Shown piece after piece: positions 27,503-37,257 of a stretch of DNA of 64,000 nt (position 1 is its first letter; each line of letters begins with the position of its first letter). The position numbers and the translations under genes were made by a program. The notes beneath the pieces were generated by a model. The model saw only the letters and a program-made list of their open reading frames with translations, was not told where the DNA came from and did no database searches. The stretch is taken from the NCBI RefSeq assembly GCF_900155425.1, contig NZ_LT700191.1, positions 62,001 through 126,000 of the forward strand, written 5' to 3'. The stretch is from Parabacteroides massiliensis (GTDB lineage Bacteria; Bacteroidota; Bacteroidia; Bacteroidales; Tannerellaceae).

Positions 27503-29194
27503 TCAATATGCAAACTTCAGTAAACGACCGGAATAAGCAGGTATGACGACCTGATAAGGCCAGGCGGTTGTCAATGTACTGATACAGCTTTCTCCGGTCA
27601 TCAGATCGGTCAGCACCGCTGCTTTATTGTCTTCGAAACCAAGCGACTTGAATGCTTCATCGGGAATTCGGATACGTACCGTCTGCTCCGCCTTGTCAAA
27701 GTTGACCACCACCAACAGCACCTCATTCCGGTATTTACGCATGAACACGAATTGGCGATGCGAATTAAAATACGGGTTACCCTGGTTTGCATACATCAAA
27801 TCATAGAAAACGCCATCCGTGATCACCTGTTCGGACTTGGATATATTCAGGATCTTTGCATACGTCTCGCGCAATTGCCGCTGCTCGGCGGTCAGTTTGC
27901 CACCATCGAAAGCCCCTTCGTTTATCCAGTTACGCAAGCTGGCAAGACTCCAGTAATCAAAAATCGTCGTGCGCCCGTCACGTCCGCTGAACCCCTCATC
28001 GTCCATTCCCGGCTCCCCTAATTCCTGTCCGCTGTAGATCATCACCGGATTGGTATTCATCATGGCCGACACGATCATTCCCGGAATTCCCGGACGCGGA
28101 TCTCCGGCGAAGAAGTAAGAAGCGACACGTTGCTCGTCATGGTTCTCCAAGAAGTTCAGCATATTATGCTGGATGCCTTCAAGAGACTGCCAGCAGCCGG
28201 AGAGATTGCTTGCCGGAGCCTGGCCGCACATAACGGCCCGTATCGTATCGTAGAGCCCGACCTTATCATACAAATAATCAAAATGCCCGTTCCTGATATA
28301 ATTACGATATTCAGCCGGATTATACACTTCGGCAATAAAACAAACATCTGAAACCTGTTTCACCTTCGGTATCACCCAATTCCAGAATTCAACCGGAACC
28401 ATTTCCGCCATATCGCACCGGAAGCCGTCCACCCCTTTCCCGGCCCAGAAAAGCAGGATATCCAACATCTTTTCCCATGTATTGGGAATCGGATCAAAAT
28501 GCGGAGTACGGCCGTTCATATAATCAACGCCATAATTCAGCTTGACCGTCTCATACCAGTCGTTTTGTCCGGGGCTGGTGCTAAAACAATCGTTGCCTGT
28601 GACTTTCGCCGGAAATTCGCTATATTCAAAGTCTTCCTGCTGCGCCCCGAACTGCAGGCACAAGGGCTGCCCCGGTATATAATAGAAATTATTATCAGGA
28701 TCGAAAGCTTTCGATGTATTATCCTTTTGCCCCAAATCCTCCACATACGCCATCTTGGCATCCGAATAATACTGGCGGGCGACATGGTTGGGTACAAAAT
28801 CGATGATTACTTTCATCCCGGCTTCATGTGTCCTTCTGACCAACGATTCGAATTCTTTCATACGGCCAGGCACATTATCGGCCAGGTCCGGGTCTATATC
28901 GTAATAATCTTTGATGGCATAAGGCGAGCCGGCATTTCCCTTTACGACTGCCGCATGGTCTTTTCGTATCTGGTAAGCCGTATAATCGGTATTCGTCGCA
29001 TGTTCGATCACTCCGGTATACCACACATGGGTGATACCCAATTCCTTGATCTTGGACAAAGCAACCGGCGTAAAGGCCGAGAACTTACCTACTCCGTTTT
29101 CGGTTTTACTCCCGTTTTTCACCAAGGATGATTTCATATTTCCAAACCACCGTGGAAAAACCTGATATATTACCATCTTATTTGTCTGTTTCAT
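27503..29194 (-). CDS. GH13 alpha-amylase-family glycoside hydrolase
   Basis: This protein of about 563 residues is a GH13 enzyme. The four usual regions are seen: DFVPNHV, GFRCDMAEMV with the nucleophile Asp, FIAEVYN with the acid/base Glu, and LENHDEQR with the third Asp. There is no signal peptide, so it probably acts on alpha-glucans or maltodextrins in the cytoplasm. ATG 29194 (MKQTNK) is chosen; the frame continues five codons to a TTG at 29209. It follows the patatin-like gene on the same strand by 58 bp. Confidence 0.88.
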   Translation of the reverse strand: MKQTNKMVIYQVFPRWFGNMKSSLVKNGSKTENGVGKFSAFTPVALSKIKELGITHVWYTGVIEHATNTDYTAYQIRKDHAAVVKGNAGSPYAIKDYYDIDPDLADNVPGRMKEFESLVRRTHEAGMKVIIDFVPNHVARQYYSDAKMAYVEDLGQKDNTSKAFDPDNNFYYIPGQPLCLQFGAQQEDFEYSEFPAKVTGNDCFSTSPGQNDWYETVKLNYGVDYMNGRTPHFDPIPNTWEKMLDILLFWAGKGVDGFRCDMAEMVPVEFWNWVIPKVKQVSDVCFIAEVYNPAEYRNYIRNGHFDYLYDKVGLYDTIRAVMCGQAPASNLSGCWQSLEGIQHNMLNFLENHDEQRVASYFFAGDPRPGIPGMIVSAMMNTNPVMIYSGQELGEPGMDDEGFSGRDGRTTIFDYWSLASLRNWINEGAFDGGKLTAEQRQLRETYAKILNISKSEQVITDGVFYDLMYANQGNPYFNSHRQFVFMRKYRNEVLLVVVNFDKAEQTVRIRIPDEAFKSLGFEDNKAAVLTDLMTGESCISTLTTAWPYQVVIPAYSGRLLKFAY

Positions 29195-29252
29195 CGCGCT
29201 ATTTGTCAACTTTGTTAATATTTAGGGTGACCCCCGGAGCATCCGGAAAAAG

Positions 29253-30092
29253 CTATGGCATCAGAGTATTGTTTTTCCTTGCCATAATCGCGTTCACCAA
29301 AGTTTCATATTTATTTTCTTTTATCACGACCTCGAATGCCCGGATTGCCGCTGCATACCCGATATTGGCAATCTCACTCACATTCTCCAAATCGAATGTC
29401 TTATACATGCCGAACTCCTCCGCCTCGATCAGGACATCACACATTTCGCGGTCTTCCAACGTGTTGGCCCGGAACATATAGTGATAAGAACGTTCTGCTA
29501 TATGGAAAATTGTCTGCTTGTACTTTTGCGGTACAAGAGGGCTGACATTCACTCCGATGACACGTTCACATTCTTCACGGATGATGGAAACCGGGAAATT
29601 GTGGAAAAGCCCCCCATCGACATAATGCACGCCGTTTATCATGACCGGGCTAAAGATTATCGGAATACTGCAGGAAGCCGTCACCGCCTCCACGATGGGA
29701 CCGCTACGAAACTCATGGCTCTCACCGTTGTCAAGGTCGGTCGCCACGACTACCAGAGGTATTTTCAGCTCTTCAAACGTTTTCGCTCTCAAATGACGAC
29801 GAAGGAAATAACGAAACCGCTTGCTGTCGAACAAACCGGATTTCGGGATTTGCAACTGGGCGAACTCGGAAAACTCACGTCCGGTAAAAAGATCTTTAAT
29901 TTCATCGGGAGTATAGCCATCGGCAAACAAAGCCCCCATTAACGCACCGGCACTTGTACCGACGATGATATCCGGCTTCAAACCGCATTCTTCCAGTAAT
30001 TTAAAAACCCCGATATGAGCAAAACCTTTCGCCCCTCCACCGCTCAAAGCCAAGCCTAATTTATAGGTCTTATGGTTCGTTTCTTCCGTCAT
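29253..30092 (-). CDS. Patatin-like phospholipase family protein
   Basis: This 279-residue protein has a patatin domain: the oxyanion loop SGGGAKG at residues 17-23, the GTSAG nucleophile motif with Ser47, and the DGG dyad motif in YVDGGLFHN. It is a cytoplasmic serine acyl hydrolase of the bacterial RssA/YlbK type. The open frame extends to 30149, but MTEETN at 30092 is preferred because a near-consensus -7 box (CATATTTG, 30119-30126) lies between the two starts. Confidence 0.87.
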   Translation of the reverse strand: MTEETNHKTYKLGLALSGGGAKGFAHIGVFKLLEECGLKPDIIVGTSAGALMGALFADGYTPDEIKDLFTGREFSEFAQLQIPKSGLFDSKRFRYFLRRHLRAKTFEELKIPLVVVATDLDNGESHEFRSGPIVEAVTASCSIPIIFSPVMINGVHYVDGGLFHNFPVSIIREECERVIGVNVSPLVPQKYKQTIFHIAERSYHYMFRANTLEDREMCDVLIEAEEFGMYKTFDLENVSEIANIGYAAAIRAFEVVIKENKYETLVNAIMARKNNTLMP

Positions 30093-30273
30093 TTGCGTTT
30101 TCTTTACTATTGATTTGACAAATATGCTGTTTTTTTCAGAATGAACCATTATTATTTCCGAAAAAGTTTCTCTACTCCTTTATTTTCGTTACATTTACAG
30201 GTGAACAATAAAGAATCGTAAGGCGCTAAGTGTCAAAACGATTAAATCCATATTAAAATTAAATCTCATTGCT

Positions 30274-32478
30274 ATGATTACACCTATTTTTTGGATCATA
30301 CCGGTAGCCTCTATCCTGGCGCTGGCATTTGCCTGGTTCTTCTTCAGGCAGATGATGAAAGAGAATGAAGGAACGGAGTTAATGGCAAAAATAGCCCAAC
30401 ATGTACGCAAGGGGGCTATGTCGTACCTGAAACAGCAATACAAGGTTGTTGCTTCGGTGTTTCTCGCCTTGGTGGTCCTGTTCTCCATCATGGCGTATGG
30501 ATTCGGAGTGCAGAACGAATGGGTACCGATCGCCTTCCTGACCGGCGGTTTCTTCTCCGGCCTTGCCGGTTTCTTGGGAATGAAAACAGCCACTTATGCA
30601 TCTGCCCGTACCGCCAATGCCGCCCGTTCGTCCTTGAACAGCGGTTTGCAGGTCGCTTTCAGGAGCGGCGCCGTGATGGGGTTGGTCGTCGTCGGGCTCG
30701 GTTTGCTGGACATTTCGTTCTGGTACTTGTTGTTAAACATCTGCATCCCGGCGGAAACGATAGATGCGACACATAAACTGACCATCATAACCACCACCAT
30801 GCTGACCTTCGGAATGGGAGCTTCCACACAGGCGCTCTTCGCACGTGTCGGCGGAGGAATTTACACAAAAGCCGCCGATGTCGGAGCCGACCTGGTCGGA
30901 AAAGTAGAGGCCGGTATCCCCGAAGACGATCCGCGCAATCCGGCAACCATTGCCGACAATGTGGGAGATAACGTCGGCGACGTGGCCGGTATGGGTGCGG
31001 ACCTGTACGAATCGTATTGCGGTTCGATCTTAGCGACCTCCGCATTGGGAGCTGCCGCATTCGTGGCGTCCGGCGATGTAGAGATGCAATATAAGGCGGT
31101 TGTGGCGCCGATGCTGATCGCTGCCGTCGGGATCTTCTTGTCGATTATCGGTATCTTTGCCGTCCGCACAAAAGAGAACGCAACGATACGCGAACTGCTG
31201 AAAGCGCTTGCGATAGGGACAAATCTCAGCTCGGTATTGATCGCCCTTTCCACCTTCGGGATTCTCTACTTGTTGGAACTGGACAATTGGTTCTGGATCA
31301 GCTGTTCGGTTATCGTCGGCTTGTTGGTCGGGATCGTGATCGGCCAATCGACGGAATACTACACTTCCCAGTCTTACAAACCCACCCGGCTGGTTTCGGA
31401 AGCAGGACTGACCGGACCGGCAACGGTGATCATCTCCGGATTGGGATTGGGCATGCTGTCTACCGCAATTCCGGTACTGGCCGTAGTAGCCGGGATCATC
31501 TGTTCGTTTCTTTTTGCTTCCGGTTTCGACTTCAATAATACAGGGATGGGGTTATACGGCATCGGCATCGCTGCCGTCGGAATGCTTTCGACTTTAGGCA
31601 TCACACTGGCGACGGATGCTTACGGGCCCATTGCCGACAATGCCGGAGGCAATGCGGAAATGTCCGGCTTGGGCAAAGAAGTCAGGAAACGCACGGATGC
31701 ACTCGACTCCTTGGGCAACACGACAGCTGCAACAGGCAAAGGATTTGCAATCGGCTCGGCAGCTTTGACCGGCCTGGCCTTGTTGGCCTCTTATGTGGAA
31801 GAGATTAAAATGGGATTGCTCCGGTTAGGCGAAACAGTCTTGCAATTTGCCGATGGCAGGGCAATCGAAGTGTCAAAGGCCTCATTCTCCGATTTCATGA
31901 TTTACTATGATGTCACGCTTATGAATCCGAAAGTGTTGGCCGGTATGTTTCTCGGCTCCATGATGGCTTTCATGTTCTGCGGATTAACAATGAATGCAGT
32001 CGGACGGGCTGCCGGGCATATGGTGGAAGAAGTACGCCGCCAGTTTAGAGAAATTCCGGGAATCCTGACAGGAAAAGCCGAACCCGATTATGCTCGTTGC
32101 GTGGCCATCTCGACAAAAGGGGCACAGCACGAAATGGTTCTGCCTTCCCTGCTGGCCATCATCGCCCCGATCGTCACCGGCCTGATATTCGGAGTGACAG
32201 GAGTAGTCGGGTTGTTGATCGGCGGACTGAGCACAGGGTTCGTCCTGGCAATCTTCATGGCCAATTCGGGAGGAGCCTGGGACAATGCCAAGAAACATAT
32301 CGAAGAAGGGAACCACGGCGGCAAGGGTAGCGAAGCCCATAAAGCAACGGTCGTAGGCGACACGGTCGGCGACCCGTTCAAAGACACCTCCGGCCCCAGC
32401 CTCAACATCCTGATCAAACTGATGAGCATGGTCGCGATCGTCATGGCAGGACTGACAGTTGCCTGGAGTTTGTTCTGA
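30274..32478 (+). CDS. hppA: Sodium-type membrane pyrophosphatase, K+-dependent
   Basis: This 734-residue, many-helix membrane protein pumps ions using pyrophosphate. Seen are [20 protein letters not shown] and [19 protein letters not shown] for PPi/Mg binding, and the C-terminal [15 protein letters not shown]. The position that sets potassium dependence reads Ala ([15 protein letters not shown]), which marks the K+-dependent class; Bacteroidetes enzymes of this class pump Na+, sometimes with H+. Near-consensus TACATTTA lies at 30190-30197. A nested inverted repeat follows 3 bp after the stop. Confidence 0.95.
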   Translation: MITPIFWIIPVASILALAFAWFFFRQMMKENEGTELMAKIAQHVRKGAMSYLKQQYKVVASVFLALVVLFSIMAYGFGVQNEWVPIAFLTGGFFSGLAGFLGMKTATYASARTANAARSSLNSGLQVAFRSGAVMGLVVVGLGLLDISFWYLLLNICIPAETIDATHKLTIITTTMLTFGMGASTQALFARVGGGIYTKAADVGADLVGKVEAGIPEDDPRNPATIADNVGDNVGDVAGMGADLYESYCGSILATSALGAAAFVASGDVEMQYKAVVAPMLIAAVGIFLSIIGIFAVRTKENATIRELLKALAIGTNLSSVLIALSTFGILYLLELDNWFWISCSVIVGLLVGIVIGQSTEYYTSQSYKPTRLVSEAGLTGPATVIISGLGLGMLSTAIPVLAVVAGIICSFLFASGFDFNNTGMGLYGIGIAAVGMLSTLGITLATDAYGPIADNAGGNAEMSGLGKEVRKRTDALDSLGNTTAATGKGFAIGSAALTGLALLASYVEEIKMGLLRLGETVLQFADGRAIEVSKASFSDFMIYYDVTLMNPKVLAGMFLGSMMAFMFCGLTMNAVGRAAGHMVEEVRRQFREIPGILTGKAEPDYARCVAISTKGAQHEMVLPSLLAIIAPIVTGLIFGVTGVVGLLIGGLSTGFVLAIFMANSGGAWDNAKKHIEEGNHGGKGSEAHKATVVGDTVGDPFKDTSGPSLNILIKLMSMVAIVMAGLTVAWSLF

Positions 32479-32481
32479 CCG

Positions 32482-32626
32482 GGTGATAGATGACAGATAA
32501 AAAGGCCTTTTTGCAAAACTTTTCTGTGTATTTGAATTAGAATAGGCTCCCTTAAAGGCCCCCTCTTCTAATTCACTTTTTCCTAATACTTTTACAGAAA
32601 CGGGATTTTATCTGTCATCTGTCACC
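32482..32626. repeat. Nested inverted repeat, possible MITE-like or REP-like element
   Basis: The outer arms are 21 bp (32482-32502 and 32606-32626) and differ at one base that still allows a G-U pair in RNA. Inside them, TTTCTGT (32521-32527) pairs with ACAGAAA (32594-32600), and GAATTAGAA (32534-32542) pairs with TTCTAATTC (32566-32574). The whole forms one long hairpin right after hppA and may also end its transcript. No transposase is seen. Confidence 0.7.
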
Positions 32627-32679
32627 ATAAACACCTGATAATCAATGATAGCTTTTTTTAGGGAGGTCCCCGTTTAATT

Positions 32680-32727
32680 CATTTCTTGCCATGAAATGCT
32701 TGACACATTATTTCTTGCGATGAAATG
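32680..32727. repeat. Two tandem copies of a short palindromic repeat
   Basis: CATTTCTTGCCATGAAATG (32680-32698) and ATTTCTTGCGATGAAATG (32710-32727) are direct copies about 30 bp apart. In each, ATTTC pairs with GAAAT around a 7- to 8-base loop; the first copy extends the stem to CATTTC/GAAATG. Confidence 0.6.
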
Positions 32728-32769
32728 TTTTGATACAGGACAGACGACACCCCAAAAAGCGTCTGCCCC

Positions 32770-32804
32770 AACCCATAGCTTTACGAGGGCTAAAGCTATG
32801 GGTT
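32770..32804. repeat. Perfect 14-bp-stem hairpin
   Basis: AACCCATAGCTTTA (32770-32783) pairs perfectly with TAAAGCTATGGGTT (32791-32804) around CGAGGGC. It has no T-run. A related GCATAGCTTTAG follows at 32818. Confidence 0.65.
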
Positions 32805-32927
32805 ACGCCATCTAATGCATAGCTTTAGAGAAGCTGAAGCACAACCATGCGGCACGTTGCGGATCAAATCGTTTTCCGGTCGCATATTTTTAACTACCGG
32901 ATGAAATCATTCATGGAGAAATGCTTG

Positions 32928-32935
32928 TATCTTTG
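32928..32935 (+). promoter_or_regulatory. -7 box TATCTTTG for glnN
   Basis: TATCTTTG matches TAnnTTTG and lies 28 bp before ATG 32964. In-frame ATGs further upstream (32847 and others) lie before or on this box, so 32964 is the likely start. Confidence 0.55.
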
Positions 32936-32963
32936 CATCCGGTATAACATAAAAACAATCTGT

Positions 32964-35156
32964 ATGTCAATCTCACGCTTCAATGCAGTGGAGAAAGCAT
33001 CCAACCGAAAGGCCGTGGAAGCCATTACTCCCAATCAGAAAGTATCCGAATATTACGGTGAGAACGTCTTCAACCGGAAGGCTATGCAAAAGTATCTCTC
33101 CAAAGAAACCTACAAAGCCCTGACACATGCCATCGACAACGGAATCCCCATCGACCGCGAAATCGCCAACCACGTAGCCGCCGGCATGCGCATGTGGGCA
33201 CTGGAAAAAGGAGTCACACACTACACACACTGGTTCCAGCCTCTTACCGACGGGACGGCCGAAAAGCACGACGCTTTCGTCGAACATGACGGTAACGGCG
33301 GCATGATCGAAGAATTCAGCGGCAAACTGCTCGCACAGCAGGAGCCGGATGCCTCCAGCTTCCCTAACGGCGGATTGCGCAACACGTTCGAAGCCCGCGG
33401 CTATTCAGCCTGGGATCCTTCCTCGCCTGCGTTTATCGTAGACGACACCTTGTGTATCCCGACCGTATTCATCGCCTATACCGGTGAAGCACTGGACTAC
33501 AAGACCCCGCTGATCCGTTCCATCGAAGCCCTGAACAGGGCGGCCAAAGACGTCTGCAATTATTTCAACGAAGATGTGAGCAAAGTCATCACCTATTTAG
33601 GGTGGGAACAGGAGTATTTCCTGGTAGACGAAGACCTCTATTCCGCCCGTCCCGACCTGTCGCTGACGGAACGTACCCTCTTAGGGCACGAAAGCGCCAA
33701 GAACCAACAGTTGGACGACCACTACTTCGGTGCGATCCCTTCCCGTGTGCAGGAGTTTATGAAAGACCTGGAAACAGAATGCTATAAGTTAGGCATTCCG
33801 GTCAAGACACGCCATAACGAGGTTGCGCCGAACCAATTCGAATTGGCGCCTATTTACGAGGAATGCAACCTTGCCAACGACCATAACCAGCTGTTGATGT
33901 CGGTGATGAAACGTGTTTCCCGCCGCCATAACTTCCGCGTGCTGCTTCACGAAAAGCCTTTTATGGGCGTGAACGGCTCCGGCAAGCACTGCAACTGGTC
34001 GATGGGAACCGATACGGGCATCAACCTCTTCTCTCCCGGAAAAAACAGGGAAGACAACTTGCGTTTCATCACGTTCGTGGTCAACTCGCTGATGGCCGTA
34101 TATAAATACAACGCCCTGCTGAAAGCCAGTATCGCTTCGGCAACCAACGCACACCGCCTGGGGGCCAATGAAGCACCTCCCGCCATCATCTCTTCTTTCT
34201 TAGGCACACAGATCACAGAAATCCTGGACAGGTTCGAAAACTGTTCCATCGAAGACGCTATCGAGGTGGACGACAAGAAACGCCTGCACCTCGGCTTCGG
34301 ACAGATCCCCGAACTGCTGTTAGACAATACGGACCGTAACCGCACCTCGCCTTTTGCTTTCACCGGAAACCGTTTCGAATTCCGTGCATTGGGATCGTCG
34401 GCCAACTGCGGCTCGGCGATGTTGGCACTGAACTCTGCCGTCGCCTACCAGCTCCGCCAGTTCAAACAGGATGTCGAGGCATTGCGTGCCAAAGGGAAGA
34501 GCAAGGAAGCCGCCATCTTCGAAGTGCTGAAAGCCTACATCAAAGAATCCAAACCGATCCGCTTCGACGGAAACGGCTATGGCGACGAATGGAAGGAAGA
34601 AGCTGCCCGCCGCGGCCTGGATTGCGAGAACAGCGTTCCGTTGCAATACGATGCTTACCTGAAACCGGAAGTCATCCGGATGTTCAAGGAAACCGGCGTA
34701 CTGAGCGAAAAGGAACTGGAAGCCCGCAACGAAGTGAAATGGGAAATCTATATCAAAAAAGTACAGATCGAAGCCCGTGTCCTGGGCGACCTCTCGCTCA
34801 ACCATATCATCCCGGTTGCCGTCCGCTACCAATCGCTGCTCCTGGACAACATCGCCAAACTGAAAGAGACGTTCGGCGGAGAGCCGGAATATGACGATAT
34901 GTCGGAAGAACCCCGTCGACTGGTCCGCAAGATTGCCGGACACATCTGTTCCGTCACCCGCATGGTAGACGAGATGGTGGAAGCCCGCAAAAAGGCAAAC
35001 CGTATCACGGATTTTCGCACCAAAGCGATTGCCTACCACGATACCGTCGCTCCTTACCTGGACGAAATCCGCAAGCATATCGACGACTTGGAACTGATGG
35101 TCGACAACCAAATGTGGCCGTTGCCGAAATACAGGGAACTCTTGTTCATCCGTTAA
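32964..35156 (+). CDS. glnN: Type III glutamine synthetase
   Basis: This 730-residue enzyme makes glutamine from glutamate, ammonia and ATP. It is of the long GSIII type found in Bacteroidetes, about 260 residues longer than GSI. Seen are WEQEYFLVDE, KTRHNEVAPNQFELAPIYEE and NGSGKHCNWSMGTDTG for substrate and ATP binding. The family start MSISRFNAVEKASNRK and the promoter box support the chosen ATG. It is monocistronic. Confidence 0.96.
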   Translation: MSISRFNAVEKASNRKAVEAITPNQKVSEYYGENVFNRKAMQKYLSKETYKALTHAIDNGIPIDREIANHVAAGMRMWALEKGVTHYTHWFQPLTDGTAEKHDAFVEHDGNGGMIEEFSGKLLAQQEPDASSFPNGGLRNTFEARGYSAWDPSSPAFIVDDTLCIPTVFIAYTGEALDYKTPLIRSIEALNRAAKDVCNYFNEDVSKVITYLGWEQEYFLVDEDLYSARPDLSLTERTLLGHESAKNQQLDDHYFGAIPSRVQEFMKDLETECYKLGIPVKTRHNEVAPNQFELAPIYEECNLANDHNQLLMSVMKRVSRRHNFRVLLHEKPFMGVNGSGKHCNWSMGTDTGINLFSPGKNREDNLRFITFVVNSLMAVYKYNALLKASIASATNAHRLGANEAPPAIISSFLGTQITEILDRFENCSIEDAIEVDDKKRLHLGFGQIPELLLDNTDRNRTSPFAFTGNRFEFRALGSSANCGSAMLALNSAVAYQLRQFKQDVEALRAKGKSKEAAIFEVLKAYIKESKPIRFDGNGYGDEWKEEAARRGLDCENSVPLQYDAYLKPEVIRMFKETGVLSEKELEARNEVKWEIYIKKVQIEARVLGDLSLNHIIPVAVRYQSLLLDNIAKLKETFGGEPEYDDMSEEPRRLVRKIAGHICSVTRMVDEMVEARKKANRITDFRTKAIAYHDTVAPYLDEIRKHIDDLELMVDNQMWPLPKYRELLFIR

Positions 35157-35253
35157 TTTAGATTAACCGTCTAATTATTATACAAGTATGGATAGTTCGT
35201 ATCTGCGGATTATCCATACTTTTATTTTTATATCACTTAAATCATACGTGAAT

Positions 35254-35929
35254 ATGAAAACAAAAGCACACCTTTCGGTTCTCGTTTTCTTTTTGGCAAG
35301 CTTTGCTGGTTGTAATTCATCCTCTCCGAGATCGTTGGTGACAAACGACGGCAGTGTCAGGATAATCGAAAGCCCGGACGGCCCGCTTTACATCTGCGAC
35401 CTGAAAACGGCCGGCGATACGGTCGATATTCCATTGAGCGAACTGGTGGAAGACTGCCGGATCGTGCGTTTCGAGACCTCCGACGAGGCCCTGTTCAACG
35501 CCTGGTGGATTGAGGTGAGCGACAACTATATTTGCGTACGGCAGGAATCCAACGTAGTGAAGCTATACGGCAAGGACGGAAAATTTCTCTGCTGACCATG
35601 TCCTCGTCCACTACTACACTTGGGACAAAGGGCGGGTCATGCCCGGAGGAAACATATGGGTGGACAAGAAGAAAATGTCGTCTTCCCAATACCGCCCGGT
35701 CAACGACTTCTACGGGAATCTCCCGATCCCCAACCCTAACAGCCGCTTCAACAAGGGCCGATTCATTTTCAACGTCGAACCGGCCGTACTTCAGGAAATG
35801 ATCGAAGCCCATCTCGTCTCCGGCAAATGTCCCGACCGCGACAAAACCAAACTGAAAGAACTGGTAGCAACCCTGCATGAAAACGACAACAATCTGCTAT
35901 TTGTCGGGAAGTTGAAACACGACAAATAA
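35254..35929 (+). pseudogene. Remnant of a 6-bladed beta-propeller lipoprotein
   Basis: The first part (35254-35595, 113 residues) has a lipoprotein signal (MKTKAHLSVLVFFLASFAGC) and the N-terminal beta-strand region common to the 6-bladed propeller proteins of Bacteroidales, and stops after YGKDGKFLC. The second part continues one base out of frame (readable from about 35590 to 35929) and ends with FNVEPAVLQEMIEAHL and LLFVGKLKHDK, which look like the C-terminus of the same family. Together they give about 225 residues instead of roughly 380-400, so the middle has been deleted with a frameshift at the join. Confidence 0.7.
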
Positions 35930-35967
35930 CACCCCGCCAAACACGCCGGCAAGTGTCGGGGTTGACC

Positions 35968-35982
35968 ATTGAGGATTTATCC
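35968..35982. repeat. Left copy of a 15-bp direct repeat flanking the AAA ATPase gene
   Basis: ATTGAGGATTTATCC is repeated exactly at 37253-37267. The two copies bracket the palindromes, the promoter and the entire ATPase gene. Confidence 0.7.
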
Positions 35983-35989
35983 GATTACA

Positions 35990-36047
35990 AATTGCTGATT
36001 TAAATCAGCAATTCCACAAAGAAACTGCTGATTTAATTCAGCAGTTT
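35990..36047. promoter_or_regulatory. Two adjacent palindromes in the AAA ATPase promoter, probable operators
   Basis: The first (35990-36013) is a perfect 24-bp palindrome with arms AATTGCTGATTT. The second (36022-36047) has arms AAACTGCTGA and TCAGCAGTTT. They share the core GCTGATTTAA. The second covers the -33 region of the promoter whose -7 box is at 36051-36058, as expected for a repressor site. Confidence 0.6.
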
Positions 36048-36050
36048 TCG

Positions 36051-36058
36051 TACATTTG
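36051..36058 (+). promoter_or_regulatory. -7 box TACATTTG for the AAA ATPase gene
   Basis: TACATTTG matches TAnnTTTG and lies 29 bp before the ATG at 36088. The -33 region is occupied by a palindrome rather than TTTG. Confidence 0.6.
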
Positions 36059-36087
36059 CCCATACTAACTATTCAAACGGACAAGAT

Positions 36088-37257
36088 ATGGAACAGCTTA
36101 TAGAACTTTTCAGGAGATTGCTCAAACTAACCGATACGTCTTATGTCAGATACCTGCATGACCGAATCGACTGGTCTTCCCGTATGTTGGGCATAGTCGG
36201 TCCCAGAGGTGTCGGTAAAACGACTATGCTGTTACAACACATCAAACTATACCACGACATAGATGATACGCTTTTTGTCAATGCCGACGATCTGTATTTC
36301 ACTGAACATCGCCTATTCGACCTGGCCTCAGATTTCTACAAGAACGGCGGAAAGCACCTGTTTATCGACGAAGTACACAAATATCAAGACTGGTCAAAAG
36401 AACTGAAAATGATTTATGACTATTATCCCGATTTCCATGTAGTATTTACCGGCTCTTCCATTTTGGATATCTACAAAGGGAACGCGGACCTGAGTCGTCG
36501 GGCACTCAGCTACTACCTGCCTGGACTCTCTTTCCGCGAATATCTCATACTGGCAAAAGCAATCCGACTACCAGCCTATTCCTTACCGGAGATACTGGAA
36601 CATAAGGTAGAACTGCCGGGAACGGAACGTCCGTTGGTGCTGTTCAAAGAATATCTGAAGAGTGGATATTATCCTTTCTTCAACGACCCGGGCTATGACA
36701 TACGTTTGCGCAACGTGATCACCCTAACCATCGAAAACGACATTCCGGCTTATGCCAAACTGAACGTCGCTTCCACAAAGAAAATCAAACAACTGCTCTA
36801 CGTCATTGCACAAAGCGTACCTTTCAAACCCAACTTCTCCAAAATCGGGCAGATGATAGACCTGCATCGTAACCAAGTGGCAGATTTCCTCTTTTATTTG
36901 GAAAAGGCCGGCATCGTATCCCAGCTTAGAGGAACTACAGAAGGTATCCGGCAGTTAGGGAAAGTAGAAAAGACCTACCTGGACAACACCAACTTAGCCT
37001 ATGCACTCTCCGACAGCACCCCGGAGACCGGAAACATCCGGGAAACATTTTTCCTTTCTCAAATGAAAGTAAACAACGAAGTCTTTGCCTCCGACAAATC
37101 AGACTTCACAATCGGCCCCTATACCTTCGAAGTAGGCGGCCCCAACAAACAACAGAAACAAATACAAGGAATAAATAACGCCTACATCGTAAAAGACGAC
37201 ATCGAATACGGCCACAAAAACATTATTCCACTTTGGCATTTCGGGTTTAATTATTGA
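36088..37257 (+). CDS. AAA-family ATP-binding protein, DUF4143-type
   Basis: This 389-residue protein has Walker A GPRGVGKTT at 38-46, Walker B HLFIDEVHKY at 90-99, and a sensor-like FTGSS near 116-120. The C-terminal half has a winged-helix-like segment (IGQMIDLHRNQVADFLFYLEKAGIVSQL) and a nuclease-like tail (FEVGGPNKQQKQIQG). Proteins of this architecture are widespread and multicopy in Bacteroidales; their function is not known. Its stop codon lies inside the right copy of the flanking direct repeat, which suggests that the gene moved in as a unit. Confidence 0.85.
   Translation: MEQLIELFRRLLKLTDTSYVRYLHDRIDWSSRMLGIVGPRGVGKTTMLLQHIKLYHDIDDTLFVNADDLYFTEHRLFDLASDFYKNGGKHLFIDEVHKYQDWSKELKMIYDYYPDFHVVFTGSSILDIYKGNADLSRRALSYYLPGLSFREYLILAKAIRLPAYSLPEILEHKVELPGTERPLVLFKEYLKSGYYPFFNDPGYDIRLRNVITLTIENDIPAYAKLNVASTKKIKQLLYVIAQSVPFKPNFSKIGQMIDLHRNQVADFLFYLEKAGIVSQLRGTTEGIRQLGKVEKTYLDNTNLAYALSDSTPETGNIRETFFLSQMKVNNEVFASDKSDFTIGPYTFEVGGPNKQQKQIQGINNAYIVKDDIEYGHKNIIPLWHFGFNY

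Larger units (their letters stand above)
32479..32963. other. 485-bp gene-free stretch rich in palindromic repeats
   Basis: No coding frame is convincing here. It holds a nested inverted repeat (32482-32626), two 19-bp copies of a short hairpin repeat (32680-32727), a 14-bp-stem hairpin (32770-32804) and the glnN promoter (32928-32935). The composition suggests a site where dispersed repeats have accumulated. Confidence 0.75.

Noticed and set aside
32680-32727. Possible CRISPR array in the repeat cluster before glnN
   Set aside because: There are only two copies with about 11 bp between them, and no cas genes are nearby.
32847-32963. Upstream in-frame starts for glnN
   Set aside because: The -7 box at 32928-32935 lies inside this stretch, and GSIII proteins start near MSISRFNAVEK.
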